Shown here one piece after another: positions 9,870-23,562 of a stretch of 64,000 nucleotides of DNA. The translations under genes and the position numbers were made by a program. This DNA is from Otis tarda. Its lineage: Eukaryota; Chordata; Aves; Otidiformes; Otididae. The stretch's first letter is position 1. Each line of letters opens with the position of its first letter. The DNA lies in contig CM048557.1 in assembly GCA_026413225.1 (NCBI GenBank), positions 15,602,871-15,666,870 on the forward strand, written 5' to 3'. The notes under the pieces were generated by a model. That model searched no databases. It had not been told where the DNA came from and saw nothing but the letters and a program-made list of their open reading frames with translations.

Positions 9870-12800
9870 GTCAGAGGCTGGCTTTATAGTTTATAATCTA
9901 CACTCGATTTATTTTGTTTTTAATGGAAGTGGAATGGAAAAAAAAAAAAAGAAGAAAGAAAAGACCAAGTTGTTATGACCCATGAACAGTACCTGGGGTG
10001 ACACTGCTGAAAGCTGTGGGCAAGACTCAGTGCAGTGAGTTTCTTAGGCACGCTCCAAGCGCAAGAAAGCTATAGAAAGGGACAGATCCTCTTATATAGG
10101 GGCACGATGCATCACTATACGTTGCAGTTCTTAGACCTACTCCCACAAAAAGCCTTAAACCAGGAACGGGTTCTCTCATGGGACTTATAGCAGCTGGTGG
10201 GATTGATGCTCTCTCCCAGCCACCGGAAAGCATTTGTCACGTCAGGGCACCCTGGCACCCAGAAAAGCACTAACTGCACCGGCAGAGTTGAAGCCGCCAA
10301 ACTCTTGGCTACAAGTTGCGCTGGTGGAGTAAGCTCTGCAAATGAATCGTGAGAACACTGATAACAAGCTCCAAAAAATTATTATTACATTCAGCTGTGA
10401 TTAGAAATCACATTAAGATTTAATATCTGATACTTCGCAGGTATAGAGTAAAAAACAAAAACAGTAGTCTGACTGTGGAAGGTGCAAACGTTTCCACTGA
10501 AATGCATCCGCTCCTCCTCTTCTGGATATTTCACCTAGCAGCTGGATTTGCCTACTGAAGATGCCTACTATCATCTTAATCATTGTTCTACTCCCATCTC
10601 TGTATAACAGGACGAACATAAGACACCTTTAACATATAGAAAAGCGATTCAAGATTAACAATGATTTTAAATGTACTTTTTCAGAAGCAACCCAAAGCCA
10701 TGCCAGAGACACTTACAGCAATCATCACAGTCATACTAAGGCATCTCTTCCTTGAATACAAACCTGTGTGGCCTCACATATTATACTGATATTCCCAGCT
10801 TCAGCTGGGAATAGCTGGGCACGTCTTGTGAATGAGGAAGGACAGGGAGATACACTGGCGTGTCTACACTCGCACACACATTTGAGGAGCTGGAAGGGAA
10901 TACATGCTAGAAGACCCCCTCCCAGCCTGCAGTAGACCTATTTTATATTACAGCCTAGAATAAATTGTAGGTCAGTGAAATAAACAAGAAGCTTGCTGAA
11001 TATTTTTCCCTAGAATCTCAATCACAGAAAAACCTTTGCTGTACATGATGACTGCAAACCCCTATAACTATTGTAAGGGTTTATCAGCACATTACCGTGC
11101 TTTTCTTTCTTCACTGGCAATGTCCTATTCTGACAGCACATGCTGTAATTCAACAATGTATGTATAGACTTTATAACACTGTATTTATTCCATCAGTTAA
11201 TTTTTGTTTCATATTCCCCCTCAAAAAAAAAATCACAACAACAAAGCACAATCTTTAAAGTTCCTAACCTAACTATTGTGCTACAAACAAGATACTACTT
11301 GAAAACCAAAAAATGCCCTGAAGGCTAGAATAAATACACAAAGCTATCTTTGACCTGACGACTGGCCCACATTGGAAATAAATGCATTGCCACTAAGCCA
11401 CATATATATGCCACACAAACAGAAATAAAAGGAATCCTCAAGACAGGGCAATGATTTTGTATTTTATATCACTACTGCTGTGCACTTACAAATTGCATTG
11501 GTTTTAAGATGCTCCTGTGATTTTGTGATAATACGGCCTAATCTTATAGGCTCATGTCATTGTCAGTTGATTCACCTAGAAGCTCCAGGCCTGTGCATGT
11601 AAAGTGCATGCTTCTTATTAAGAGAATCAAAATGTTGATGCTGGAAAGTATAAGCTGTTTAGAAAATACCAAGACAAAAGGTGAAAATGCCTACAAAGAA
11701 ATTCCAGGGTATAAAGTTGTTTTGGACTGTCCCATTTTGCATGGAGCTTATAAATATCGTGGCATATTGAATGGGTAGTATGGCTGTCTCCTCCCTTTGA
11801 TCACCCCTTAGAACACTACATTTTCTAACCAAAATATGCAGTAGTAACTTCTTGCAACAGCATTGACTAAGAAGCAAATCACTGTATAAACCTTCCAAAA
11901 TAAGTTTAAATATAGCTTACTAAACTGGGAACATTAGGTAGAAACTGCTGAAAGTATTCAGACTGTTAAAAACTAAAATGTGACATGATCTCAACATATT
12001 TGACCATTCAATTACATGAAACATTTTTCCAACGTAATATCAAATTTAAAACTGAAGTAAAGTAAATCTGATTTGACTGCTTTGGAATCTTCCTAAGACA
12101 GATGACTGAAAGATCAAGGTGTTTTATTTCCTATTTGAATCAATGATCAATAAGTCTTATACATGAGAATCACACATTCTGAATATAAACCACACTTTTT
12201 TAATAAGTGCAAGTTAGACTGAATAAAATAACTACATTCTGAGAGCAAAACTCACTATTTTTAAGTTATTGCAATCTATATAATTATGAAGTAACTTGAA
12301 TAAGGCATCTTACATTGCTCCTAAATTTCTTACTCAAGTAAAACACTCATTGATTCCAATGTGAGTGTTGCCTGAGTAATAGAGTTGCCTGTCAAACTGT
12401 TAAAATCAGCTAACTTCTAAAAGCCTGCAGATTGATGGAATAACATGATTATACTAAAGGTATGTATTTAATATGGAAAAAAAATCAAGTTACCAGGCAA
12501 AGCTTTTTAACATTTACAGTAAAATAAGGTAGTAATATAAGTAGATATTTTTAGGGAGTTTATAATTCTCTGCGTGGTCACGCAGACACTTATGCTTGTG
12601 ACTTTATTTACGTAAGTCATGCCAGTGAATGAGTACTCTCATGTCACAAGCATTTGAGGTTTAGCATATAGCACAATAGAAATAGAAATAAATTGGCTTT
12701 ATATATTTCACTAGCAAAACAAGACTATTTGTAAATCAATTGCAGTGGATTACACTGCAAGAGTTATTCTGGAATATCGTATTTAAAAGTTTGTGTCTGA

Positions 12801-15800
12801 TGATATTCATTTTCTTCGTTTTGAGTGAATAAGCTCTTCAACATTACATAGCAGAGTTAGATTTTTTAAATCTTCTCATAAAAATTAGAAATCCTTTACA
12901 AAAGAACCAACACCAAACAAATGAAAAATACTGACACATACCTTTTCTGATTTTTTTTTAAAGTGAAGTATTGCAAGCTTAATTCTAATAATAATATTAA
13001 GTAAATAAACGTTAACTCTATTCAGTGGTATTAGCATTGTTGAAATTGTAGTTTATAAATTTTTGAGAGCATCGGCATCGTGATATGGTTGTCATAGAAA
13101 CCGCAACAATATGTCATTTCAATTAATTTTACATGCCGTGACGCTGAGGTCCATGTAACAATTCTTTTAAGAAGTTCTAGAAGTAAATATTGAAAAGCAG
13201 GAATAAAAATATGAATAGGCAACAGTATCCCTCCAACATTATTTAATTAACAAAACAGAGAGAATTCTAAATTATTTTAAAACTATAACCAAGCTGGAGA
13301 AACTAGGTAAGCAGACTTTGACTTCAAGAACACTGAAATTAAAAGACGAAAGCTACAGAAACATTCAAACTCTGACTGAAAAAAAAAAAGAGTATCTTTT
13401 CCCAATGAAGCAGATTTGAAAAAATACGTAAAAAAAAAGATTTATTCCTGTTCAAGAAATATAAAACATGAAATAGCTTTAAATCATGAATGTTCCTTTT
13501 GTGTGTGCAAGAAGCAATAAGCCAAATGTTACAAATCCAGGACCATAATGCAAGATTAAAAAAAGCTTTAAAGGTAGGAAATGTAACATGAATAGATTTA
13601 CTTTTCCTGTATAATGCAGCTACTGTGTGTTATGAATGCTACCTTAAGTAAATCATTGCCAGACACACTCAACTGACATTAATGACTTGATTATTAGAAC
13701 AGAAAAGCTAACCAAAATAAAGGCAGTGTTTTTTAAAAAATAATAATTGTATTGTAGCAGTATAAAATTTATTTCTTTATTTTTGCTGTTGTAGGACAGT
13801 ATGAACATATAGTCCTGTTTTCTTATTGCATATGTATGATACAATACATAATCTGGTAGTTTATACATAAAAGAAAATACTGAGCACATCTTAATGAGAA
13901 AAAAAATGTAGATTTTCAACACATTTTACACAGTAATCAACAATTACATAGTATATTTTTGTTTTAATTTACTGAGTTGCCACATGGACTGGAATATGTA
14001 AGACCTTTCAAACTGAGACATGAAACAAGCTGTTTGTAAGTAAATAAAACTATCAATATTAAAAACAAAACAAAAAAAGGAAAAAAAAACACCCAGAAAA
14101 AAAACACAGCCTAAAGCAGCTATCTGCAGTGAGAAAGAAGCAGCATCTAGAGCTATCCTTTCTGATAGGATTAAGGAATGCTAGAAAAGCAGCATTTAAA
14201 TCTCTACTTTTCCCTGACAATTAACAATGAAAAGCAGATGTTTACAAAGCTATTTTACATGCTCGTTCATAAGATGCTAAAAGATGGTTTGTGGATGGTA
14301 AGAAGGAAGAGCTGGATAACTGCTTGTCTGGTGTATATTTAAAAGCATTTTCATTGGCTCAGTTATTGTTAATAATGAAAGAAACACTTTGTGCTGTATG
14401 GCTGTGACTATAGAAAACTGCCGTCATAAAGTCCTCAACAAACTCTTAAGATGCAATTTACAAAGATAATAATAACACAGAATTATTTCACTTCTCTGAA
14501 TGCTACACATTTGCATACCAGGACTGTGTACAATATACTCATAATGCACATTCACAACAACAAGGACTTCTTAACATTGCAACAGCACAAGATCTGTGCA
14601 TTAAAAATCTACAGTTCCAAGGTTTCCTTTCTGGTGGGAAACCATTTGTCTGCATAAACCAGATGCTCTGCATCTACACAGGGTAAGCCCACATTCAATT
14701 CTACACCTTTATTGAATTGGATCACAGCAAGCAATCATTACGAAACACTGGAAGGTAGCAACAATATTAATAAATTCCCTCTCATATAGAAACATGGCGA
14801 ATTAACTTCTCACACAAATTTAAGAAGAAGTCTGGCCTATAACTGTGAGTCAGGAGCTGTGGGTTCTGTTCCTGGCTGTGTTACAAACCTACAGAGTGTT
14901 TTTGAACAAGTGACTTACACCAAGTCACTTGAGTAAAAAAAATTCAAAGAATGCATGCCTCGAGCTCAATTTAGACAGATCCGTATCTGCTTATATTGGA
15001 TGCATGCAAATGTAGGCATATATCTCTGAAAAGCTGGGGCCTACCCTTTTTGGACTTTTCATCATCTTATCCCATTTCTCTACATGGAGAAAGATTGTTG
15101 GGAGACTTAATTCATAGAAGACTCCTGACATATCAATTATATTTATGTGTAACAGGATTACCATTAAAGGACCCAGCCCTGCAAAGACTCATACACACGT
15201 TTCACTTCACACATTTGTAGTGGTCCAATTTACTCTAATAGAATTATTCACTCTGTATAATTCTAGGCATATAAACTTCTGCAGTATCAGAAACTAAGTT
15301 AATGGAATAGATAATGTGTAAAAATACTCAAGCTCCACATTCTTAAAGTCCTATGTCACTTTTAATAGAAGGATTTTTGAAATATTGCTATTATAATGTT
15401 CTGGTACAAGTAAGAGGATGCATAGCTGAATTTACATTTTGATATCTTATTATATCTACATTTTCAAAACAAACAAAAACCTCTTTGCAACATGTAAAAT
15501 AATTCCCCAAACTTCAGATCTAATCAAAAAAGATACTCATAAATCACCTGTGTGTTGCCACCATGGAAGCTGGTTTTGGTTTTTACCTCAGACACTGAAT
15601 AAATTCTAATTTCTGTTAAGGCTTATGCTATTCCTACTACTTATTCAGTTGTGAGTGAATATATTACACTAAAGTAAAAAAATATGTAATTCATATTAGT
15701 TGGCCAGATTTAATTTCTTCAATGGACTCTTCCACAACTCAGACTTCCTATCTACAGGCTATGCTCCTGGAGTAAAACTATGCCACATACATAATGATAT

Positions 15801-16807
15801 GCAAAGTAGGTCAAGTTTCCAACTTCCAGCCTCAGCCATACTTAACTTTACCCAAATGGATACTGCTCACATGGTTAAAACTAAACATGCATATAAATGT
15901 TTATAGAATTGGGGCTGAAAGGAGCAAACAGTCTTCCTGATTTGGATGGATTTTTACCATAACACAAATTATTTACACAGAAATCTAACAGCAAGGCATA
16001 ATTGAAAATATTTTGTATACCTTTCAAGAAACACCATGGGGAAAATACCTTCCCAGCAGCTGTTACTTGTAGAGCAGATAGGGACAAAAGAAAGAAGCAA
16101 ATTCTCCCTCAGCCTGTAGTAGCCTGCACTGGTACTGCACTAATGCCAAGTACCAAACCACTAATACAATGCATCTCACAACTGCCTATTTTTTCTAGTG
16201 CCACATTCCTCAGCCCAGAGACATAAAAGGTATCCTCCCTTTTCCCTCTCCTTCTTCCCACAGAAATTATCTTCCTGGCTGGGTCCTTAAATGCTGGCCT
16301 GCCACTGATGAGAGGACACAATTTGCCTCGTTCTCAGTATTTTGCCATTATTTAAATTTGATGGCGTTTTAATAATATGGAATGGTTAGATTTCTCAGAC
16401 TACCATCTGAAATGTCTGTGACTAAGGTTTCTGTTCTGTGGATTTTTCTTTTTATTTATTTCTTCTTCTTTTCTGTTTTGAACATGTCTTTCAATTAGCT
16501 TTCTAATTTATGCAATAGAAAGGTATGCCCAAGGTGAACGTTAAAAAAAAAAAAAAATCAACTTCGGAAATGTTCATAGTATTCAGCAAAGGGGTCCGTG
16601 CTCGTGGAAGTTGGAAGTAAAATATGTTGAGCAAAAGGAGAGCACTTTAGAGTCAATATGGTCACACATACCTCAAATCCCCAACTCTTATGATCAGCAA
16701 GTAATAATTTCTTTAGCATGGTGATTTTTCATTTAAGCACTGAAACCTAAACCTAGATTGTAAAGCAGTATTCAAGGGGTCATAGCATCTGCCTTTGCTT
16801 TTCCTGT
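9870..16807. other. AT-rich intergenic region, no gene recognised
   Basis: About 7 kb of AT-rich DNA with only short frames of no coding character. The one element I can name is a MIR-like relic at 14843-14933. Some other short A/T runs are present. If the region left of 10 kb is the SOX6 promoter area, this would be its upstream intergenic space. Confidence 0.5.
14843..14933 (+). repeat. MIR-like SINE relic (partial)
   Basis: The segment reads as a worn match to the MIR core: GTGAGTCAGGAGCTGTGGGT, then a CTGGCTGTGTTAC block, then GAACAAGTGACTTAC and CAAGTCACTT. These correspond to the GAGTCAGG...TGGGTTC, GGCTCTGCCACTTAC and GGCAAGTCACTT blocks of MIR in forward orientation. MIR-type SINEs were active long before birds arose, so copies are old and short. 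Identification is from memory of the family consensus. Confidence 0.5.
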
Positions 16808-17964
16808 TGTTGTGGTTTTGTTTAGTGAGGGGGGGCCTAAGGTGGTAGCTTCTGTAGGAAACTGTTAGAAGTTGCTCCCCTTTGTTCAGTGGACTCGGCT
16901 GGGCCTAGGGCGGATCTGTGGCTGGCCAAGGCCGAGCCGATTGGTAGCAGAATGTTCTGTGATAACGCCTCTGCGATAACGTATTTAAGAAGGGGAAAAC
17001 AGAAAAAAGAAAAGAAAGCGAAGAGAAGATGTGAAGAAGCTGAGCGGGAGCAGAGGCGCAGAGGCGGAGGCGCAGGCCTCATGGGCCTTGCAGGCCTCAC
17101 CCTCTGGCCTCTCGCCAGGTGGCCGACTGGGCCCGACTTGGCCCGGCCCAGCTGCAAGAAATGGAGAGGAGATGAGATGGATGATGTGAAGAGATTCTGA
17201 GAGGCGTCTGCCAGCCTGTTGTGAAGAACTTTTCTTGTGAGAGGAACAGCTGCAGACACCAAGGTCAGTGAAGAAGGAGGGGGAGGAGTAATGCGGCTCC
17301 TGGCCAAGATTCCCCTGCAGCCTGTGGTGATGACCATGGTGGAGCAGGTTGTCCCCCTGCAGCCCATAGAGGTCCACGGAGGAGCAGAGATCCACCTGGA
17401 GCCTGTGGAGGACCCCACACCGGGGGAGGTGGATGCCTGAAGGCGGCTGTGGCCCATGGAGGGCCCGCTGGGACAGCTGTTCTGGAGGGACTGCACCCCG
17501 TGGAAGAGATGACCCACGCTGGAGCAGTTTCATGAAGGACTGTGGCATAGGGGTGGGACCCCGCAACAGAGCAGGGGAGGAATGTGAGGAGTTCTTCCCC
17601 CGACTATGAAGCAGCGGTGTAAAACAACGCGTGATGAACTGACCGCAACCCCCATTCCCTCTTCCCCCCTGTGTTACTCAGGGCGGGGAAGGTAGTAGAG
17701 ATAATCTTAAGCCTGGGAAGAGGGAGGGGTGGGGGCAGGTTATCTTGTTCTTTGTCTCATTATCCTGCTGTTTGTAGTAATAAATGAATAGTTTTCCCCA
17801 AGTCGAGTCCATTTTGCCCGTAACAGTAACTTTAAGGAGTTTCTCCCTGTCCTTATCTCAAACCTCGAGCCGTTTTTCCTTATATTATCTCCCCCTCTTC
17901 TCTCAGAGGGAGGGGGGAGTGAGAGACTGCGTAGTCTGGTCCCAGTTGGGGCTGAACTACGACA
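16808..17964 (+). mobile_element. Solo LTR of an ERVL-type endogenous retrovirus (1157 bp)
   Basis: The element starts TGTTGTGGTTTTG and ends CTGAACTACGACA. These termini are imperfect inverted repeats with TG and CA ends, and 5-bp direct repeats CCTGT flank it at 16803-16807 and 17965-17969. Five-bp duplications are typical of ERVL integration. Inside are an inverted CCAAT box (ATTGG, 16940-16944), a TATA-like TATTTAA (16982-16988) and a poly(A) signal AATAAA (17779-17784), which fixes the plus orientation. The middle (about 17240-17570) has degenerate GGAGCAG / CCCCTGCAGCCC repeats that produce open frames without coding meaning. No gag, pol or env is present, so this is a recombination-derived solo LTR. 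The family resembles long LTRs common in songbird genomes. Confidence 0.85.
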
Positions 17965-17969
17965 CCTGT

Positions 17970-20900
17970 CCTTTCTAGAACTCAGAGTTGCAAAGAAAAT
18001 TAATCATGTTATGGTTTTTAATGTACAAAAGTGGGGAGAGTTGAGTGTGGTATAAGCAATGTATTAGATTTGAATGCACTCATCTGTTGTAGCCACACAT
18101 GATGAACCTTTTATAAAATATTCTCCGTAATCATTGTGTTCAGCACAGGTAGAAATTCCTAAAAAACAACACAAAATACTCTGACATACTTTCTAAGGTT
18201 CTGGGTCAAAGGAGGTAAAACAAGGATCTGTTAAGGCCTATTTAATGAAAGATTGAGATAGGAAAAGACTAAAATATGTGCTTTAAATGTAGTACACCAT
18301 ACCAAATCTTTTTTCAATTCTAAAAAACTCAACCCTTTCCTATACAGTACTTGCCACACTTGTTTTCTAAGACTGAGATTCAAACTTTTCAAAGCCCTTA
18401 CTTGGGGAACTTGTTTCTTTTTGCCCAAAAATTAATGAAAGATATGGATCCTTTGATTTAGAGAGAAGCTTCATTTTGTGGATAATATTAAGGGATTTTA
18501 CTGTTGATATTTTCACATTAATATACATTATTTATCTCCACAGGGTGGCGAAAAAGAGAAAATTGCAAAGACTTATTGGGTGGCAGGAAGTGGGATTCAC
18601 TATAATCAACAGCAGCAGGGGACTCTTTGAGGTTGTGTTGCAAGATATATTCAAGATTTTAGCAGAAAGAAAATAATTGCATTTAATATTGTGCTGGTGG
18701 GAAATAACATATGTTCAATCTTTTCCAGCTTTTATACTTGCATCAGATTTAGACTCTTGCTCTTCAGATGCAGAGATACTACCCCTTAAGATCTGGATAA
18801 TTTTTTTTTTTTCTTAGTACACTTATGCAGAGGATGTGCTATTATTAGCCAGCTACAACTTTATGCTACTTGCAAATTTTACTTCAAAACTTTACTAAGG
18901 TTTCATGAACATACTCACTGGACAAAATAAACAGCTCTATATTCTATAAACAAGCTATTACCAAACCATAATTAAGTTTCCAGCATTATTTTATTTTATA
19001 TTTTTTAACGAAAAACTCAAAAATGTTAAGTTTTCTTACATGTTTGCTTAAAATTTATTTCTGGGTCAAATCACTACACTATTTACAAATTCTGAAGTTC
19101 TTTAAAATTGATGTAGTTCTGTCTGTGTAAAGAGTAACTGATAATTTGATGAAATAATTTAAGTTTTTAATACAAAAAAAAAGCTGCCAGTCATATAAAG
19201 GTTTTCTACACTTAAATGGGATTAAAATCTGTGCCCATGAATAACTGAAGTAGAAGAGACAAACTGGCCACTGGAGGAGTCTGTCCCTTTCTACTGACTT
19301 AAAAAAGATCTAGAAATAATTAATTTAGGCTAGATACCTATCTTTCAGTGACTAAAGCAAGTGAGATGAATTCTATCATGCACAACTATTGTAAGTCTTT
19401 GTCTAGTCTTACCATTTACTTTTTGTCATTCTGCTTTGTGTTACTTCAGAATGGGAATCTCGGGGCAGACCATCATCTATGTAAAATGCTAAAGGAACAG
19501 CTGTCATTTACACCACGTGCAGATCTGTCTATTCCTCCCCTATGAGTCTAGTTGCACACTTCAGGGAAGCATATATAATTATTCTTCAAGGAAAATGTTA
19601 AATCCCTCTTTTTCATAATCCTATTGTTTTCTTGATTTTCTTTGTAAATGGGAGTACATGTATGTATGTATAAAAACATATCATAAACTTTTGGAATATG
19701 AAAGATGCCAGATTTGTTTGAGATTGCCAGATTTACAGATATCTGCAAAAAGACTTAAATTCAGAGTTGTGTGTTGGAGGAAGAGGTGGGGGGAAACAAT
19801 CTTCCATTCAAGAACAGCTTTCTTAAAAGTCATATCAAGGCTAAACAGATTTATTTAGTTTGTAAAATGTGATATATATACTTCACAAGTCACAATTCCA
19901 TCATTACTTTACATGGCTTAACGGCTGGCATCACAGAATTTACCTTTCTTACTCCATCCTCACTGCCAGCAGTAACATTAAGTGGCTACATAATTCAGAC
20001 AATTGAAAACACTGCTCTAGATTTAGTGGGCAGAAAGACTGGGTCTGTTGTGATTTGGAATAGAGAAGTTACACAAAAACCAGTGCTGGCACAAGAGGAG
20101 ACAGAGGTGAGCAAATGGGTGCTGGTATGGAGATCATACCAGCTTAAAGAAAGAGTGGAACTGCAGCCTGCGGGTGGGATCCTATGGCACCTTAAATGAA
20201 CAAACATTCAGGTTGACAGAGCCTTGACTCCCATCCTTTCTCTACCAACTAAGCATTTCTATTCTTTCCCTTGCATCAGCACTAACACCCACATAAGTGT
20301 GCAGGAGCCAGCTCAGGGAGGTGACTTGGCTGGAAGCTAACCCCACAAAAGTAGAAAAAAAAGAATAACCAAACAAAAAAACTTTTCAGCCAGATCTGCT
20401 CCAAGGAGCAATTCACAGAATGATCAGACAAGAGTTAGTGCCAGCACAGCACAGAAGGTGGAAACTCAGAGCCAGAGGCAATAGGGAGAGGACAAGGCAG
20501 CCCAAACTTAGATCAACTCCAGCTGTGATGGACCTAGAGCTGGAGCCAGCCTGACTGCTTACAAGCTTCCTCTAAAACAATCTTTCTAAAGCACTTGCTT
20601 TGAAAACACTGTGATAGAATGAGTAAGTATACAGAGTTGAAATTACCAAGGTGCCAAAGAAATAAAAACAGGACGCTTATTTATACACTGAACAAGACAA
20701 GAAGCAAGAAAAAATGACATGGTCTAAAGCTATCTAGCATAGTTTCTCTAGAATGTAAAAGGCAAGGACAAATCATTCCTGACTGGAGTACTGGAGCTAT
20801 ACAGACCACTTTCTAAGCCTTTATTGTGTAGTTTTGGGCTGATAGGAAGTCATTAGCAGTGGCTTCAGAGAGAATTACTCATAGTTTACAGGACTCCATA

Positions 20901-23389
20901 TCATCATCATTATAAAACACATTATTCTCTATATTATTTTCTGCAATGCAATTCTCATGGAGATGAGAAGACAAGGTAGAGACAGATTGAGAAGGATTGG
21001 AAAAGACTGAAACTGGGGAAACTAGGAGCTAGCATTTGGAAAATTAATAGTAGTCCAGTAAACAACTGGACTTCTTTTCTCTATGCAGGTATCTAAATTC
21101 TGCCATCTCACATCTATAAAAATATGAAATTTTTGTTACATGAGGATATATAAGTTTTTAGGACAAACAGATTTACCCTAGCTTAAGTTTGTAAGGGCAA
21201 CTATGTAGACACGATGAAGTGTTGGAAAACTGAATTTAAAACAAAGGAGAAAAATCTTCATTCAAGGAGAAATAAAATCAACAACAAAACTATTTCTAAT
21301 ATTACAGTCAAAATGTAAATAAAAGAAACAAAGTCTAATATGTTGACTACAGTAGCAATATCAAGGAAAAAAAAAATCTCTGTAAAAGATAGATGTTCTT
21401 AAAGGAAGCTATAAAGGATTGACATGTTAATTCCTGAAAGAGAATTGGCTATTTGTAAGTATCTTTGATTAGATCAGTAAGCCAGCTACATGGAAACTGA
21501 CTCAGATGACTAAGATACTTGATTAAATTATGTATGCAAAGTATATAAATACATATATATATATTAGTTAGTAGGTTTAGATTTCCTATCCAGAACCTGT
21601 ACTGGTTGGAAGGAAGACAAAAACTGTCAGTGATCTAGGGCAAAACATCTAAGAAAAGATTAGAAAGTTTGATATTGACCACCTGACTTGCCAAGAAGGC
21701 CCAGAATGAAGGACAAATAGTGACACATGGACTGTGAAATTTTAAGCTAACTAGGATAAATCAGTATTTACAGATACGTTTGTGCTCTCACTGTTGTAGC
21801 ATCTTCCTGTACTGAATTACATATGTTCTAGGGTCCTCTGCTGATAACTTACAAAATTAGTATAAACTATATGAGGACATTAAAAGACTTCCAAAAGTTA
21901 AGTAAAAAGGTCAAGGTATGTTAGAGGCTAACACAAACATTTAATACATGATGGGATAAAAATACCTGCTTCTGGAGGATAGCTGTGGAGAGCAGCAAGG
22001 AAAGAATGTAAAGAATACTTCAAGGGGAAAAGGCTGGAAAACAGCTGTCAAAGGAATTCAAAGAAGAAAAAAGCAATCAGAAGTAATTCACATGCAATCA
22101 ATCCATTTTCAGATTCAGTGAATTATTGGATGACAGTTTTCTAGAAATAAAAGTTTCTCAGAAATAAATGTTTCATGTGTGACTGTCCTCTGGCCCTGTG
22201 TACAGATACTGAGGAGAGCATAGGTAAGGAATTAGATTTCTGAGGCTTTGATTACTGACCTGCCCTGGGTGAGATAATAAAAGCAAAGTCTAGTTGAGTT
22301 AATCCCATTAGGAGGTATATTGATTTTTTTTTTTTTTTTGTTAGCAGCATTGCTATGGTATTCTTTGTCTTCTTGGGCAAGCAGAAAGCATCCTGGGAAG
22401 GGAAAGATATATGGAAAGAGGAAGAATAGGATGGCATCTCTGAGGCTGGGAAAAGAAAACATGGGCTTTGATGACACAACTGTAAAGACACCTGTATATC
22501 CTATGTCTTTCTGGTCTGCTTTGTTTATACAGATTTGGTAGCAGTCCTCAAAACCGAGTTCTCATTAGTCAAGTAGATCAAGTCAGTTGAACTCAAACTG
22601 CATGTAGGAGCACATCTCAAGGATTCAGCCACAACATCTGAACATATTTTCTTAGGGAACTTGTCACAGAGCTAGGATAGACTTTTTTTTTTTAATAACA
22701 AAAAAAAAATCACAAAAAAACTAAGCACAGTTTCACCTTACAGCAGAAAGATAGTAAAACATACGTATAAGAATATAAGGACCACAGAATGTCATTCCTA
22801 TCTAGGGTATTTTAACATAGAAACTACAACTCTTGTCTAAGTCAGTCGTCACAGAGTGGAGTGCCCACATTTTAACTGATAGTCTTTTTAATCAATATGT
22901 GTTGGTATACAACTGTGTACCTTTGAGTGAAGCCTGGAACTCCTGTCTTCAGAGCAGACGATTCAGGTGATGTTTTGCAATTACCCCATACTGTGTAGCA
23001 CAGGATTGTTCAGTCCAGCATGCTTCCTCACAGTCCTACCATCGCGATAAATTATGATACGCATCCAGAAAACATTAACACAATTATGAAGTAACCACCC
23101 TAACTTACTAGATCACATATAGTATTCCAAAACAATAACATATTTCCTACCTAAAATTTAAAAGATTCCTCCTAGTGAGAGATCACTGGTCTCCTTCTGT
23201 AATGAGTTCATGATATCAAATGTCCTCTTTATTGGATGTTGGTCACTGGGAAAATTAATGGGTAATTCAGCGATATTTTAAAATCTGCTGGATTGTCACT
23301 CACCTCCTGTAATACTGTAAGAAATATGCCCGTTCCTGATTAGAAGTTTTGGTACCAAAAAAAAAGGCAATTCATTACAGTGAATTACA
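17970..23389. other. AT-rich intergenic region, no gene recognised
   Basis: No exon-like frame occurs. There are T runs (22324-22339) and a short (TA)n at 21549-21564. I see no recognisable transposon in this stretch, though old unnameable repeats may be present. Confidence 0.5.
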
Positions 23390-23562
23390 CCATTTTAAGA
23401 TGTCAAAGGAAATTTTCAGATTATATTTTCTTCCTTTACTCATTGGATGAAAATGTGTTACTGAAAGTTTTTTTTCTATATACAGTGAGTGAAAAAAAAG
23501 CTATTAGTAGCAAGCAAGAGACAAGTTCATGTTCTTGACAGGTGATTCTTGGGACTTCCTGC
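23390..23562 (+). repeat. Left arm of a 175-bp inverted repeat
   Basis: The reverse complement of this 173-bp segment aligns with 25048-25222 over its whole length at about 88-90% identity by eye. The differences are a 4-base insertion and a 2-base gap. Shared landmarks include CATTTTAAGAT at the outer end, TCAGATTATATTTTCTTCCT, GCTATTAGTAG and ACTTCCTGC at the inner end. Similarity stops abruptly at both edges. No terminal motif or target duplication of a known transposon was seen. Confidence 0.85.

Noticed and set aside
9377-9889. 170-residue plus-strand frame in the 9.4-9.9 kb island
   Set aside because: Pro/Ser/Arg-rich CpG-island frame with a C14 run in the middle, without an initiation context or known similarity.
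17237-17440. 67-residue frame with repeated PLQP/VEP motifs
   Set aside because: It lies wholly inside the solo LTR and reflects degenerate internal repeats of that LTR. No gag, pol or env similarity was seen.
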